Shown here piece by piece: positions 20,464-33,800 of a stretch of DNA of 64,000 nucleotides; position 1 is the stretch's first letter; the number at the start of each line of letters is the position of its first letter. This DNA is from Leptodontidium sp. MPI-SDFR-AT-0119 (taxonomy: Eukaryota; Ascomycota; Leotiomycetes; Helotiales; Leptodontidiaceae). The notes beneath the pieces were generated by a model. That model made no database searches. It saw only the letters and a list, made by a program, of their open reading frames with translations, and was not told the DNA's origin. The position numbers and the translations under genes were made by a program. The stretch spans positions 558,001-622,000 of the forward strand of contig JAHLEZ010000015.1 of assembly GCA_020726505.1 (NCBI GenBank). Direction: 5' to 3'.

Positions 20464-22413
20464 GTTAAGCCTGAGGAGGAGAGCTCGGCTGTCGACCTTG
20501 AGCGGGCAAGTAGATTCCTTGGCTATCTTTAGGCTACTGGGGAATATGCAGCAAGCGTGGAGGATGGTGAGATATGTTGCTGAATGCACTCATCTACATC
20601 GACATCTCGGCGGAGATGTTTATCTTCTGATCCTCGACGCGGCACATGACATAACAGCGCTTCACAACAATTTTTAATTCATTTCAGCGTTGTCTTCGAG
20701 CGGTTATTTTTCGGTTTCCATTTCAAAGCAAGGAAGGGTATGGTGCATAGATGCATCGGTCTGCAAGATATTGGGGAAGAGAGGATATTATTCACACACA
20801 CACACACACATACATACAGAGCAATGAGAGGCCCACTAGGCATATATAGCCATCTACATTTGTATTTTTAGAGCAAACGGAGCGAGAGAGAGAGAGGTTT
20901 GCTTTTTCGAAAAAGCGTGCGTGAGTTTTTTTACTTCTTCTCGGGGTTAATGAATGGAGCGGAGCGTAGATTCGTTAGAAGAATACAGGAATGAGCTTTC
21001 ATCTACAATTCACATTTTCTGAAATTCAAATGCTTATCAGGGTCTGAATTTGACATCTGATGATGCTGGATATGAATAAGACGTGATGCACCTGGGGTGT
21101 CACATTTTCAGGGCTAATGAGCATAGGATAAGTTATGGGTACGCGTAGTCCTAATTACCCTAATTACTGTTATTATTCAGAACCAAGACAATCAAAGGAC
21201 AAAATGGATTAGTGTATTAGAACCGTAAGGTCATACATGCACTTCAATAAATCCTCCATGCCATGCGACCTCTAATTATAGATAAAGTAACTGCGATGCT
21301 TGCCTTCATGTTCATTAAGTCAATCATTCGTCCACACTTTTACAGTCTCGCTAAGGTTCAATAAAAAAAGGGGCTTAAGCGACCACTCAGAGAGCCCTCC
21401 GATACTTTTCAAGATCAACAGTGCCCGCCCTCTCTACAAACAAATATCATAAAAACTCTTCTAAGCTTCAAAATATAGGGAGAGGAAAACAGCTACTGGA
21501 AAGGATGCAAAAGCAGAAGGCAGCGCGGCAAAACTCAGGAGCAAGTAGGCACATAGCTACTCAAATCCCAGCATAAGCATTCACAAAACCCATCTACGCT
21601 GTCCACAACTTGCCACTATACCCATTATCCCAATTTCCTTACTACCATACCATACCATCATATCTCCAACTCCCAAAACTGCCTTTCCCCCAACTCCCTT
21701 CCATCAAACCCAAACAAGCCAATCCCAAAAGGTCACGTTTCAAGTCACATGTCATCCGGTTTGGGAAACCTGCATATTTTTGTTGCACGTCGCAATTTCG
21801 AGTTGATCCCACAGCGCGCCCAGCGCACCCAGCGCTTCAAGTTTCGAGAGCTTCGAGAGCTGCTCCCACACGCATGCAAGCGCAATCCCAGCAGTTTCTG
21901 CTGCGCTCTCCGCGCTTTTGTCGCCACTTTGACGGATGGGAAGGCTTGGATTTATGTATAGCATTTGCTTTTAACTTTTTGTAGAAGTCCTGAATTGCAG
22001 TATTCTTGGCTCAGATAGGGGGAGCTGGGCGCGAGCGAGAGTTTGGGACCACCTGCAGCTGCTCGGAGCGTAGCAAGGGATAGACGACGTTATTCATTCC
22101 TTTATTTTACTAAAACTGCGCCAACTATTCTACTCAAACTCTCGAGAAAGCTATCTCTCTGCAGACTGGACATTGGTATCTTTAAAACTGCGATCTTGGC
22201 GACAATACGACGTCATCAATCCGCTCCCAGCTAGTGAACCAGACTTCGATTCTCGTGGGTCCAGCCTCACCACAACTTTAGGGCCAACAGGCGCACAAAA
22301 GATATTTTATTGCCTCTCCCATCCTCTACCATTCATACATTCGCATCATAAAATAACGCCCCCTCGAGTTCTTTCTCGCAGATGCCCTCTTCTGTTCTTC
22401 ATCACAATCAATA
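20464..22413. other. Gene-poor interval, first part
   Basis: 3' flank of the RRM gene, a (CA)9 microsatellite at 20793-20810, and a stretch at 21745-21965 that is open on both strands because of internal repeats rather than coding constraint. From ~22040 to 22410 the sequence becomes pyrimidine-rich ahead of a small ORF. No convincing gene. Confidence 0.4.
20793..20810. repeat. (CA)9 microsatellite
   Basis: Nine CA dinucleotides followed by CATA-type units, in the 3' flank of the RRM gene. Confidence 0.9.
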
Positions 22414-22665
22414 ATGCTTGGTTTCCGAATGATACGACACTCCTTCCGCGTGTTCAAGACGTGGACACGCCAGACATTCGATCTTTCGACCCCCATGGGA
22501 AGGAATATGATTGCTCTATCATGGTCCATCATGCTTTTAACACCGCCCACTTTGGCCATCAGGGCCTATCTGTATATAACGAAGCTAGATATTCCCGCCG
22601 CTAAGGCACTGGAAGCAGTAGGGATCGAGGGCAATCAAGGTGGAAAGAGCACGGAGGAGGAATAG
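22414..22665 (+). CDS. Possible small protein (83 aa)
   Basis: ATG-started ORF with a basic N-terminus (RMIRHSFRVFKTWTRQ), one hydrophobic helix (NMIALSWSIMLLTPPTLAI, ~32-50) and an acidic end (STEEE). This is the layout of a small mitochondrial or membrane protein. It follows a pyrimidine-rich stretch that could be a leader. I do not recognise it; it may be chance. Confidence 0.3.
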   Translation: MLGFRMIRHSFRVFKTWTRQTFDLSTPMGRNMIALSWSIMLLTPPTLAIRAYLYITKLDIPAAKALEAVGIEGNQGGKSTEEE

Positions 22666-25600
22666 CTCTTGTGAAGCAGCTGTTGGGATTTGCTTGATGG
22701 TGCAGACAAAGGATATTCTACTATAGCGGTGCTGCAAGTCGTAGAGAGAGCGCGGCCATTTGATTCAGTCATCAGGGTTGAGAGAATGGACGCAAGACGC
22801 CCAAGGTAGAGGGACAGACAACGGGTGAGTTGCAACGAAAAGGTTATGTAGTGTCTAGTTGCGGAATTTCTGGCAGGACCCGACTTTCGAAGCCTTTGAG
22901 TTTTGCTTGGGTGGTGGAATGCCATGTTCAGTGACTCACTATTGCGTGTAGATTATGCACGCTTTTTCGAGCTTCATTAGCCAAGTTCTGGCTTGACAGC
23001 GAGAACAAATTTCATGGGGGGGCTGTCAGAGGTACGCAATGAGCTTGGAAAGAGCTTTCCGAGTTTTGAAGTACTTGATTGCATCACATAGACAAAACAA
23101 AAATGGCGGTGAGCCATTGCATAAACATCCGGTCAACTTGTCTGCAATAGTTGACTTCGAGAGGAAGAATAAGCCTAGCCACTATTTTTTGGGGGGATTT
23201 CAACAATCTTTGCTTCTATTAACTAGCATACCTGCACGGTATCTTAGATCCCTTCACTCTCCAGATTTCAAGCTGCATACATATCTCGCAATCGCCAAAG
23301 TCCTCACCCAACCCCTGTGTTCTCTCTCTCCTCATGTGTTGCTCCTAGGGCGGAGAGATTATCCGTCCAATCTTATCCCCAGACCTATATTTCGAATGTG
23401 AGCGGATGTTGGTCGTGGAATTACGCCCTGACCTCTGCATTCGACGAATGTTTTCATTTTCCACGCTAACTCCGTCCAAACTCAAGCCCTTTCTACCAAT
23501 TCTCTTCAACCTTTTGCCCATCATTGCAAGCTCAAGCTCAAGCCCACTTGACCCTTCTCGAGTCCAAATCAAGTCCAAGAAAACTTATCCAGCTCTCCAT
23601 CCACTTCTAAAATTCCAAACCGACCTTTCCAACCCTACATCAGCTCCAACCTCCAAAGGGTAGCAAGCCTCGGTATGACAGGATGGCTTTGCCTCCAATA
23701 GCTCCAATAGTCGTGTGGTATGACTCAAGGGTGCCGCAATCTCAGCAAGGCTCTGCGTTCTGCGCGTGAGCCGTTTGAAGTCACTGCTCGCTGCAGTATA
23801 GACGAATTGAACTAGACCCCACTCCAACCACAACTTTGCAATGTAGAGCTTGACTGTCCGAGGTTGTGTGATCCATCTATGGCGGGAGCTTAAAATGGGG
23901 ACAAGTCCTCAAACAAGGCCAGGGATAGCGCAGACCCACCACCTGAGAGGTGTCTTGGGAATGATGAGTGTTTGTTCCTTTGTGATATAGTCGGTTTCCG
24001 CTGTTTAGACTTTGAGGTTATGAGGGCCTACCCCAGCGAGATCGGTGTAGAAAGAGGACGAGTTGTGTGTGTGTTTTTTTTTTTTTGAAGGATCGAAATG
24101 ATGGGCTGGTGTTCGACTCCAAGTGGTTGTGGCATGACTTGCAGCATTCAAGGGCATCGACATGGTCCGGGGACGCCTTTCTTGGTGGTGTGATCGCCGT
24201 CGGTGGATTTGTGCAGTGCTTCTTGACAGGGGATTGGAAGAAGTGATCGATTCCCGACAAAAGGCAGAGACGTCATGATGTACACCACCCGAGACGCACC
24301 GAGAGGCTTCGAACGATACTCTGTCGGATAGTGTTGTTGACATGACCGATTTGCCTAGTGCTTGTCGACAAGGAAACAGAGGAAGTGACTGGTCCTCAGC
24401 CGGCAGCGGAGGTATCGGAGCACGTTGTGCTCAACGATGTCTTACAGGGTGTCAGAGGGCCACCGATGCCCAAGAGTGCTCTTACTTCTTCTCCTTCTTC
24501 ACCCTCACTGAACGAACCGATAGGCCTGTCTCCTGAGGGGGATCGCGTCGTTCTTTGAGGATCAAATCGAGATTCCTATGGAGGCTAAAACAAGCATTGA
24601 ACCATACATTGGCCCTGTGGTGATTGCCAGAACGACACGGTTCCTACCGTCAGGTGTTAGGGCACGCCATGCAGCGCCAGGGCTGAAGAATCGGGAGACG
24701 AAGGGCATTTTCAGCAGTGGTCTCGAGGGCTTTCAGAATGATAATAATATTTCGCTACGCTGGGATCTGAATACTGGGGGGGGGGGGGGCTGGAAGAGGG
24801 GGAGAAAAGAGAGTCTGAGAGAGCTGGGTTCAAATACTTTGTTGACACCTACATCACTCTTTCCTCGCAATGTCGTCTACTCATCGATCCCAGGAAGTCG
24901 CCAACAGCTACTGCGACGACCATCTCAGAATAGTCGAGCACCATAATTTTACAGTCTAAGTTAGAGTGTTAGAAGCCAAGTTTTAGGGAGACAAGTCCAT
25001 TCGCAAGAAGCTGCGGGAATCTATCCCATTTGTATAATTAGTTACCCATGTCCACACTCTTCCTTGTCCAAATTAACATCAAGTAGAGGGGCTTAAAACA
25101 CTGTGAATTAAGCGGTGCCTGGGGATGCAATGCGCATTGAAAGTACTTGCGTCGGCGAGGAATACTTGTTGGTATTCCAGATTCGGCGCTACATTTCATG
25201 GAGCGGATGTGGCATGATTACTTACTTGCCTCAACCACGATAATCTCTTCGCAATACATGGCAACCCGTCATAAGGAGAAACCAACCAAAAGCTAAGGTA
25301 TCCAACGCATCTAGCAGTAATATATGTTTACCATACACACAGAAAGAAAAAACTTCTCGTCACACCCGGGAAGTCCTTACTAGTAAACAGCAAGACTAAA
25401 TCTAAACAAACATTATAATCTACGCAATTTCCGCATCCACGGAATACACAAGCCAAGCAACCCATCCAAACAATGCCGACAATCAATAAATAATTCACCG
25501 ATATAACGACGTCATATTTCCAATACCCCCAAGATTCTTGGAATGCATTACTCCAGGGGTCCATTTCCATTCAGCCACGCCATCTTCCCACCACAGGGGT

Positions 25601-25899
25601 TGCAACAAGCGAACAAGCGAGCATTCTATTCGCCCCTTCCCTGACCTCGCCTCTTCCACCACATTGGCAAAAACGTACCTGCCCTGTCTCTCCCAACACC
25701 CAAGACATATTTCTAATCAATGTTGGAACGGAAAGGATATGAAACCACCAGATTAACATCCAGCTCCCAGGTCGTTCCAAGACCGTGCGACGTGGCGGGC
25801 GAAGTTGACCAACTTCCAAGTTTCATTGTTTTGTTTTGTTTTTGCTTCGCTTTGCTTTGCTCTTTAACCAACGAGAGAACCCGAACCCAAATTCTAGCC
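22666..25899. other. Gene-poor interval, second part (3.2 kb)
   Basis: Contains an 11-bp T run near 24077-24087 and a poly-G tract near 24777-24789. The many short frames on both strands show no domain, no splice logic and no favoured strand. The last ~350 bases are the CT-rich promoter of the FAD-oxidase gene. Confidence 0.4.
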
Positions 25900-27808
25900 A
25901 TGGCAGAGTCGTCACGGACATCCACACCCAAATCGACAAATACAAATACAAATACAAACCCTCCCTCCCCCTCCTACGCCTCCTCATCCATCAAAAGACC
26001 CACCTCAGCCAGCTTCTCAATCCGCAAAGTCAGCATGGGAGCGAGCCAGAGCGCCGTCGCGAAAGCCATCGCGAGCACACTCGGGAACGATGGGGATCTG
26101 TACGCCTTCCCAGGAGATCCACTCTACAAGTTGAGAGACGCGAGGCCGTATAATCTGGATATTCAGGTCAGGCCAGTGGCGGTCGCGTATCCGAGGACGA
26201 GGGAGCAGGTTGCGGCTGTGGTGAGGTGCGCGGTGGAGAATGGGTGTAAGGTGCAGGCGAGGTGTGGGGGGCATAGTTATGCGAATTATTGTTTGTGGCT
26301 TTCTCCCTTCTCATGCTTGCTTGTTTTATCTTTCTCTTCCATTTCCTTTTTTTTTCCCTCTGCGTTTGGGTTATCCTTTGGTTTGGTTTGGGGCTCTTTT
26401 TTGGACCTTTTCTCTTGGGCTTTGGATAGGATGGGATGGAATTATCAGCTGATGGAAAATAGGTCTTGGTGGTGTTGATGGTGCGGTTGTCATCGATTTG
26501 AAACACTTCCAGCAGTTCTCTATGGATCGTAAGACGTGGCGCGCAACAATCGGTGGAGGGACTCTCCTCGGAGATGTCACTAAACGCCTACATGACTCTG
26601 GAAACAGAGCCATGGCCCATGGTACCTGTCCTCAAGTCGGTATAGGCGGCCATGCTACGATCGGTGGTCTAGGACCGGCATCTCGACAATGGGGATCCTC
26701 TCTCGATCACGTAGTGGAAGTCGAGATCGTCCTGGCAGATTCAAGTATCAAGAGGTGTTCCGAAACGCAAAATGCTGAGATATTCTGGGCTGTGAAGGGC
26801 GCTGGCGGGAGTTTTGGCGTCATTACTGAGTTTGTGGTTCGGACTGAGCCTGAACCTGGCGAGGCGGTGGTATTCTCATTCTCGTTCCATTTCGGCAAGT
26901 ATGCATTCATGGCCCCAATTTTCGCGGCGTGGCAGACATTCGTTGCAGATCCAAAACTCACAAGGAAGTTTACGAGTGCGATCGTCTTCACTGAGCTCGG
27001 GATGGTAATCTCAGGGACCTTTTTCGGTACTGAGAAGGAGTATGATAAGTTGCATATGGATAGCCGATTCCCAGGAAATCAGGATAAGAGGACTATTGTG
27101 TTCAAAGACTGGTTAGGACTTGTTGGACATTGGGCAGAGGATTTCGCCCTTCAGATCGGAGGAGGTTTACCTGCGCCATTGTACACGAAAAGTCTCGCTT
27201 TCAACGGCTGTAACCTGATCCCTGACGAAGCCATCGATAAGATTTTGACGTACATGGACAACGCTAGGAAAGGCACGTTGGTCTGGTTCGTGATCTTCGA
27301 TCTCGAAGGCGGAGCTATCAACGACGTTCCACAAGACGCAACGGCCTACGCTCACCGCGATGCACTATTCTATATGCAATCGTATGCAGTCGGTCTTCCG
27401 AAGGTGTCGAGCACGACGAAGAACTTCCTGAGGGGTCTGAATCAGGTTGTTAAGGAGGGGATGCCGGGTGGCATGGACTTTGGCGCGTATGCGGGCTATG
27501 TGGATCCTGAGTTGGTTAATGGGCAGGAGGCTTATTGGAGGGGGAATTTGAAGAGGTTGGAGAGGATTAAGGGTCGGATTGATCCGGGTGATGTTTTTTG
27601 GAATCCGCAGAGTGTCAGGCCTGTTGTTGGTGGTGGAGAGGGTGAGAGGCAAGGCGGTGCGGTGAATGGTTTGGATGGAAATGGGAATAGGAATGCAAAT
27701 GCAAATGGAAATGGGAGTGGTGTGGGTAAACCGGTCGAGGCGTTGCAGATGAGGGAGGAGAGAACGAAGAAGTCGTTTGGGGAGAAGTTGAGGAGTTGTT
27801 TTAGGTAG
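25900..27808 (+). CDS. FAD-linked oxidase, BBE/glucooligosaccharide oxidase-like
   Basis: Exons 25900-26290 and 26463-27808 give 578 residues. The FAD-binding PCMH region starts near residue 88 (VRPVAVAYPRTREQVAAVVRCA). The RCGGHSYA motif provides H125, and the HGTCPQVGIGGH motif provides C186; these match in spacing the His and Cys that jointly hold FAD in glucooligosaccharide oxidase. A C-terminal BBE segment (FGAYAGYVDPEL..., AYWRGNLKRLERIKGRIDPGDVFWNPQSV) is present. Such enzymes oxidise sugars, alcohols or alkaloids with O2. Unlike most relatives it has no signal peptide: the N-terminus is Ser/Thr/Asn-rich. It also has an odd Asn/Gly repeat and basic tail after the fold. The 172-nt intron is T-rich; splicing puts Cys, not the usual Gly, right after GGHSYANY. 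Substrate unknown. Confidence 0.85.
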
Positions 27809-29149
27809 GTTTGTGGATAGTATTTTAGCGGTTTCGGGATTGCGAGTTGAGGGTTTGGCTTTTGTGTTGGTATTGTTTGTGAGCGTCCGGCAGTTTGGGA
27901 TAGTTGGGGGGTTTTTTTTGTGATAGCTGGAGTGGATGGGTGTCAGCATTGGCTCTTTGTGATTTAATATCAATACCCCCTTTTTCGGTAAGCGAGGCTC
28001 GTTGGTCAGAGTCATCATCGGATAGGAGCCAGAGTCGAATAAGAGCTCTGTATTCTATATTCCGGCACTAGCGTTAGCAGTGACATAGATATGACTCGTT
28101 ACAAGAATAGAGAATAGAATACTATCCTTACCTCCGTCATCAACTAATCAACTTGACGATGACTGATTGGCGACGATACGAGATGGGTTTCAGAAGGTAT
28201 GGACAGCCCTTGTTGGATCGGGGTTGAGAGTGAATTTGTTTCGTTTCGTTTCGTTTCGTTTCGACGGGATTGGATGGGATGAATAGGATGGAGGATATTT
28301 TGCCGGGAGAGGAGACAGTGGCAGAGAGACAGAGAGGGTTTCATCTAGCGATATATTTTCGACCTCACTTCAACTTAACTCAAGTCAACTCAACTTAAGT
28401 CAAGACAAGCTATCTAGATGAGACTTTGAGACTTCTCACTCTCGCTGACACTTGCACTCATACCCATACTTATACTCATGGGTAGAAATGTGTTGACAAC
28501 ACCACTGCCACTGGTAGACTGCCTGCTGCCTCACTCGAGACTCCCCTCCCTACTATTCGGAACATCTCTTCAATTCAAATCTCACTCCATCCATCCTTCC
28601 CTCCCTCCTAAAACCATCACCCAAAAACAGAGCAAAGAGAAAGAAAATGCTAAGGCGATGTGACCGATCAAGAGTTAGATTTCAAGTAATAAACACTAAA
28701 AGTTACAAGCTAAGGTACAAACCCCGTCGTCCAAGATTTTCAAAAGACACACTACCAACACAACCAACCATATGCACGCAGAAACGCTTTCCTATGATAT
28801 CACACATACACAGACATCCTCATTACACACTCACACAAAAGCAGAACGGATGGATGTCGATGGTTCGATATTTTTCCGATTTTGCGATCGATTCAAAGAT
28901 GGCTCTCTCCTATTTCAATACCGTCCATAGAAGCACAAACTCTCTTCCATCATGATGTTGAGATTGCGTGAACAATTCCAAATCCCATTCCACTCAAAAT
29001 CCTTCATTTCCTTTCCATGCAGTTTTTCCTTTTTTCAATATACACAAAGCTTTCCCTTTTCATCTCAGGAGTAGCACAAAAAGAGAGAGATCGATGACTG
29101 TACATATTTCGCTTGTCGGCAGAAAAAAGAAAACTGGTACGGAGACCAT
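27809..29149. other. Convergent intergenic region
   Basis: 3' flanks of the FAD oxidase and the GH17 gene. A TTTCG pentamer is repeated about five times at 28237-28263. No gene seen. Confidence 0.4.
28237..28263. repeat. TTTCG tandem repeat (x5)
   Basis: Five near-perfect tandem copies of the pentamer, non-coding. Confidence 0.85.
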
Positions 29150-30863
29150 TTACTGTCCGAAGATCTGGATGGCTCCCCAGCTCTGCTCGCAGCCGAACGC
29201 GCCGGGCTCCTTCCAGAGATCATTGTACATGGAAAACATGACGGATTTGCCACCAACGGCGGCCTCGATGCCCTTGATGGCAGTGTACTGCTCATCCTTA
29301 CCGGGGCAGGCCTTGCCGTTGCAGACTCCGGCGGATGGCCATCCGGTCTCGAGGTTGAGTCCGTACTTGCCTGGGCAGAGACCGTCGACAATCTTGAGTT
29401 GGGAGGCGACGAATTCACCGGCGTGCTCGGCGTCAACATCGGCGTTGAAGAAGGGGTGGATGTTGCAGCCGACAACGTCGACGACGGGGCAGAGGACGGC
29501 GGCGTTCTTCTCCCAGACATCGAGGGTCTCGGTGGTGGTGACTGGGCCGGAGTATCCAGCAATCTTGAAGGCGGTCTTGCAGGAGACGATGAAAGCAGCG
29601 AGCTCGACGCCGGAGCAAGATCCAGAGAAGATGGCCTCGTTACCAATGACAACAAGATCGACCATGCTCCACTTGTTCCACTTGACGATGTCAGTCACTT
29701 GCTCAGCGGCTCCAGAGATTCCAGTGCTGCTGATGAAGATACCGAGGATGATCTTGAGTCCGTGAGCTTCGCAAGCATTTCCGATGTTCTCAAGTCCAGA
29801 GCAGTCAGAGCTGTAGACACGGACGGTGGAGAATCCAGCCTTGGCGATCTTAGCAATGTCACTGGCGACAGATCCAGCATCCTTGCATTGACCGTTATCC
29901 TGGTATGGGGAGTAGGTGATGGCCCACTGTGATCCTGAGGATCCAAGCTGGCCGGTGGGCTTGGTTGGGGTGCTCTTTGGGGGAGCGACAGCCGTGGTTG
30001 GCTTAGCTGAGTAGGTCACAACTGGAGCTGGAGCAACATAGGTCGAGGTTGGCTTAACTGGGGCTGGGGCTGGGGAGGTGAATGGGCAGAAGACAACATA
30101 GTTGGTCTTGGTGATGGTGGTAACAACCTCTGGCTGGGTGTATGTTCCTGGGGCATACGAAGCTGGAGTTGGGTAAACCCAGACGGTGGACTTAGTGACT
30201 GTGGTGGTCAATGGGGCGATAGTGTATGTTCCGGCAGATGGGCAGACATAGGTGGTAGTCTTGATGACGCTGGTAGTAACATCTGAGTTGGTCTCAATGG
30301 CAGCGTATGGGCAGACAACAGTGGTCTCCTTCTCAACAACAGTTGTAACACCTCCAGCAGTGTGTGTACCAACGGGAACCTCAGTCGAAGTGGCACCGCA
30401 GACAGTGGTCGACTCGGTCAGAGTGACGGTTGTAGCTGGGATGGTATAAACACCTGGGGTCGGGCATGTTGTCGCAAGAGGAGTTGGGACAACTGGGGCT
30501 GGGTAGGTGGTGGGAACTGGGACGTAAGTCGAAGTAGGAGGAGCGGCGACCGATGTCGTGTTGGCGGCATAGGTTGGAGCAGGAGGGAAGATGACTAGTG
30601 GCAATTGTGAGCGCGTCTTCCTTTGAACGATTGGAGTGGAGTTTGATATTCGACTTACGGGTTCCTTCTCCGGTGATGGTGGTGTAGATGGTGGTGCAAC
30701 CACAGGTTGGCTCAGGAGCAGAACCAGTACCAGTGACAGCAGTCAAGTACAAGTCTCTCTCGTGGAAAGCCTCATGAGCATGGCGACGCGCATGGTGTTT
30801 ACCAGGTTGAGCAGCAGCACCTCCAGCGAGGGCTGCAGCGACAGCAATAACTCCAGCCTTCAT
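29150..30863 (-). CDS. btgE: GH17 cell-wall beta-1,3-glucan enzyme, btgE/Scw11 type
   Basis: Exons 30863-30659 and 30594-29150 (64-nt intron) give 549 residues. Signal peptide at 1-18 (MKAGVIAVAAALAGGAAA), followed by dibasic, Kex2-like sites (ARR). Residues ~70-280 are a Thr/Pro/Val-rich linker with about four imperfect ~27-residue repeats, each ending in a Cys or aromatic-Pro element (TTVVCP, TYVCP, VVFCP). The C-terminal ~260 residues are a GH17 barrel with the acid/base Glu in VVIGNEAIF (E388) and the nucleophile Glu in NLETGWPS (E484). Family members hydrolyse or transfer beta-1,3-glucan chains in the wall; this one is secreted and probably wall-bound through the repeat region. Confidence in the family is high; whether it is a glucosidase or a transferase is not visible. 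Confidence 0.93.
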
Positions 30864-33800
30864 CTTGAACGAACGGTTTCCTTGGCAAGAACGTAAAGAT
30901 CGATCAATCGAATTGGGGGGAAGTTTGTTGATTAGTTTTTCGGCGCGTGAAAAAGACGTTAACGAGTGCCCGCTGAAAGAGTGAAGCGGTGGGTGGTGGG
31001 AGGAGAAACGAAGGATGAGGTGAAGGCGACTTGAGGATCACGACATCAACAACGAGGAGGAGTGAGGAGGGAGGAAGAGAAGAAGAAGAAGAAGAAGAGA
31101 AGAAGCAAGATGACAGGCTAGGGGCTTCGAGTAGTCAAAGGTGAAATGCAGGTCTTGGCAGGGCAGGCGTATTGACAGGGTGCGTGCGTGCATGGAGACC
31201 GGATGCACAGGACTGGCTGGACGACTGGCTGGACGACTGGCTGGACGACTGGCTGGACGACTGGCTGGACGACTGGCTGGCTGGCTGGTGGCGGCAGTGG
31301 GTGGAGACTAGAGAGACCAAGCAGACAAGCCCAGACCAGACGAAGTGGGTTGGCCAACTTGGACAGAGAGCCGAGAGTGGTCTCATTCACTCCGTTCGCT
31401 GGGGCGCGGGCTTGGGGAAAGGAGGGTGGATGAGGGTGGATGTTCTCATCCCACCACAACAGCTGTGATTTGACCATCCTCTCTCATTACGCCCCTCTGT
31501 CAAATCACAGCTAGACTCCCCCTGGCTAAATCTACAACCTATCCTACCTAATCTGCCTGTCCTTAGGGCTAGCTAGCTGTCTAGACGCAATTAGATGTTG
31601 GAATAGGAGGCTTATCCCTGTCCGATCCCCTTTGTTTGCATGGCACATCCCCTGACACCGTGCCATCCCCGGTCGCTTTAGCCCAGTCGGCGCTTTTAGC
31701 GACATTGCAATTTGCGGGGAAAGACCAAATCTGTGCCTGACTAGACTGTTTCGGGATGCGCTACTGGATAAGCTCAGCTGGTCAATTTCCTTCTCGTGTT
31801 GGAGTGCATGGTGGTCGAAGTGCTGGATATTATTAAGAGAGAAATACAGCCAATGAGAGGACTGTAAATACCGCTAGGTGGGCTTATTCATAGACTTTAA
31901 TTGGGTGTGTGTGGTCACTGGCCAGGTCGGTCAATCTCACGATTTCCACGGCGGATGAGTGAGTGAGTCTGTGAGGCAGCAGGCCGACATTCAAAAGTCA
32001 ACAGGAGATGCCGATCTGAGTGTGTGATGTCCAACCGTCCATCCAACCGCTGGGTATTTATATCCTTGTCTAGCTAACTGGCTGGCTGAGTCGCTGACTT
32101 GAACTTATTATTTGATGATGAACAAACAAACATAAATAAACGATATGTTCATCCCATCTCTTCATCTGTACCTTATGCATGTCCTTTATCCAATCTATTT
32201 CCTCGCTTCATCACGTCAGCACTCAGTACTCAGCCTAGCATAAAAATAATAAACCTTGTGCACATCTGGCAGCTGCACCAAGGCGCCTTGCCTCACATCA
32301 TTGTGCATCCATCCATCCCATCTACATCCAGCTAGAGAATAATTAGTCAGGCACAAACAACTCAACTCAACCAACCAACTCAACACCACACAAGCCCAAG
32401 CCATCCAAGCTCGAGCCCGTCCAATCTTTAAAATTAGACTTTTACCTTTCCCTTCCCAGGAATCTCGGCCTATAAAGCGCTTAGCGCGCGAGAACCAAGG
32501 GAAATTAAAATATCGGGCTCGGCTGGGTCTTGGGGTTCGTTCATGCATGCGTGCCGAGGGAAAGACGTGATGGGTTTTGACGGCTGGGCAGGGCAAGGTG
32601 GCGGATGTCTGCCCTTTGAAAGTTTAGACGGTGTATATTTGTGTGGGATTTAAAAGCAGCACCATACACCATGCCTCCCCGAGATCTCGAAATCTCGCTT
32701 AGGATGCGAGGAGGAGGGAGATGATTACTCTCTCACTTATTAAATGCCGGAGGTAACCCCGTTCCCTTATGAGAAAGGGGTGGGTAGACTAACTAATCAA
32801 CATAATTTATAAGGGTATTCAAACTCAAATTCCATCGTCAAATCAAAGATCCTAATAATGAACAGAATGGAAGGAAGGAGGAAAAGAAACTGATCTTCTT
32901 CTAATACAATATCAATCCCCGGATTCTTAAGCAAGTAAATTCACCTGGGAGATTTGTTTTCTTCTTCGTAGATTTTGTAGACTTCGTAGACTTCCACAAC
33001 TCTACCTACCCCCTTCCCTCTCTCCTCCGCTATCCTCTCCCTTCTCCTCTTCCCTCCATATCTTTTATCCATTTCAATTCAAGTCCCCAGTTCCATATTC
33101 CAACTGCCGTCCTCCTCTTCGCTTCACTCCACTCCACTCCGCGCAACCACCCATCTCCTCCGTCTGAGGTTACATACTGCAATGCACATATCACATGACT
33201 CCCCGCCCTCCCCCTTCAACTCTGTCTATCTCTCACCGCCACTTAACTTACTACCTTCCACTTCCACAAGAGGCAAAAAGGGGGTAGAAGTCGATCCGAG
33301 ATCTGCCCACATCACACACATCTCACAGCTGGATCATTCATTATTCGCGTATCTTACCTCATGTACGAAGTACTACTTTCATAAAACGATATACGAGATA
33401 CGGCGGCATCAGGTAGGTAGGTACTACCTACTCGAAGGTATTGAGCAGCGAATATCGATAAAGAAAGAGAGAAAGAAAGAAAAGGGAAAATATCGCTAGA
33501 AGCCAGTTCCGGTTTGTAATAAATGAGTAGATAGTATAGCTCGGTTTAAAGATGTACAGTACATACACGTTGATACGATCTCATTGTCAAACATCACTCA
33601 TCCAGTCACTTACAGGTTTAATACCATCCAGCGAGCAGGTGGGCAAAGGGATGAAGTAGGAGGGATCGTAAAAAGCTTTTATAGCAGTTACTAACAAGGT
33701 TGTTGTATATACCTAGTACCACCCACCACTCCTCGTCTCTCCTCTCTCGGTCTCAGTTCCAACTCCCCGTCTCCCTTTCTGTAGAGAAAGTGAATCAATA

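Noticed and set aside
27365..28018. 217-codon minus-strand frame overlapping the end of the FAD oxidase
   Set aside because: Thr/Pro/Ile-rich shadow of the oxidase coding strand and its 3' flank; no motif.
29065..29655. 196-codon minus frame and a 265-codon plus frame (28968-29765) at the GH17 gene
   Set aside because: Shadows of the GH17 barrel, whose catalytic motifs fix the true frame.
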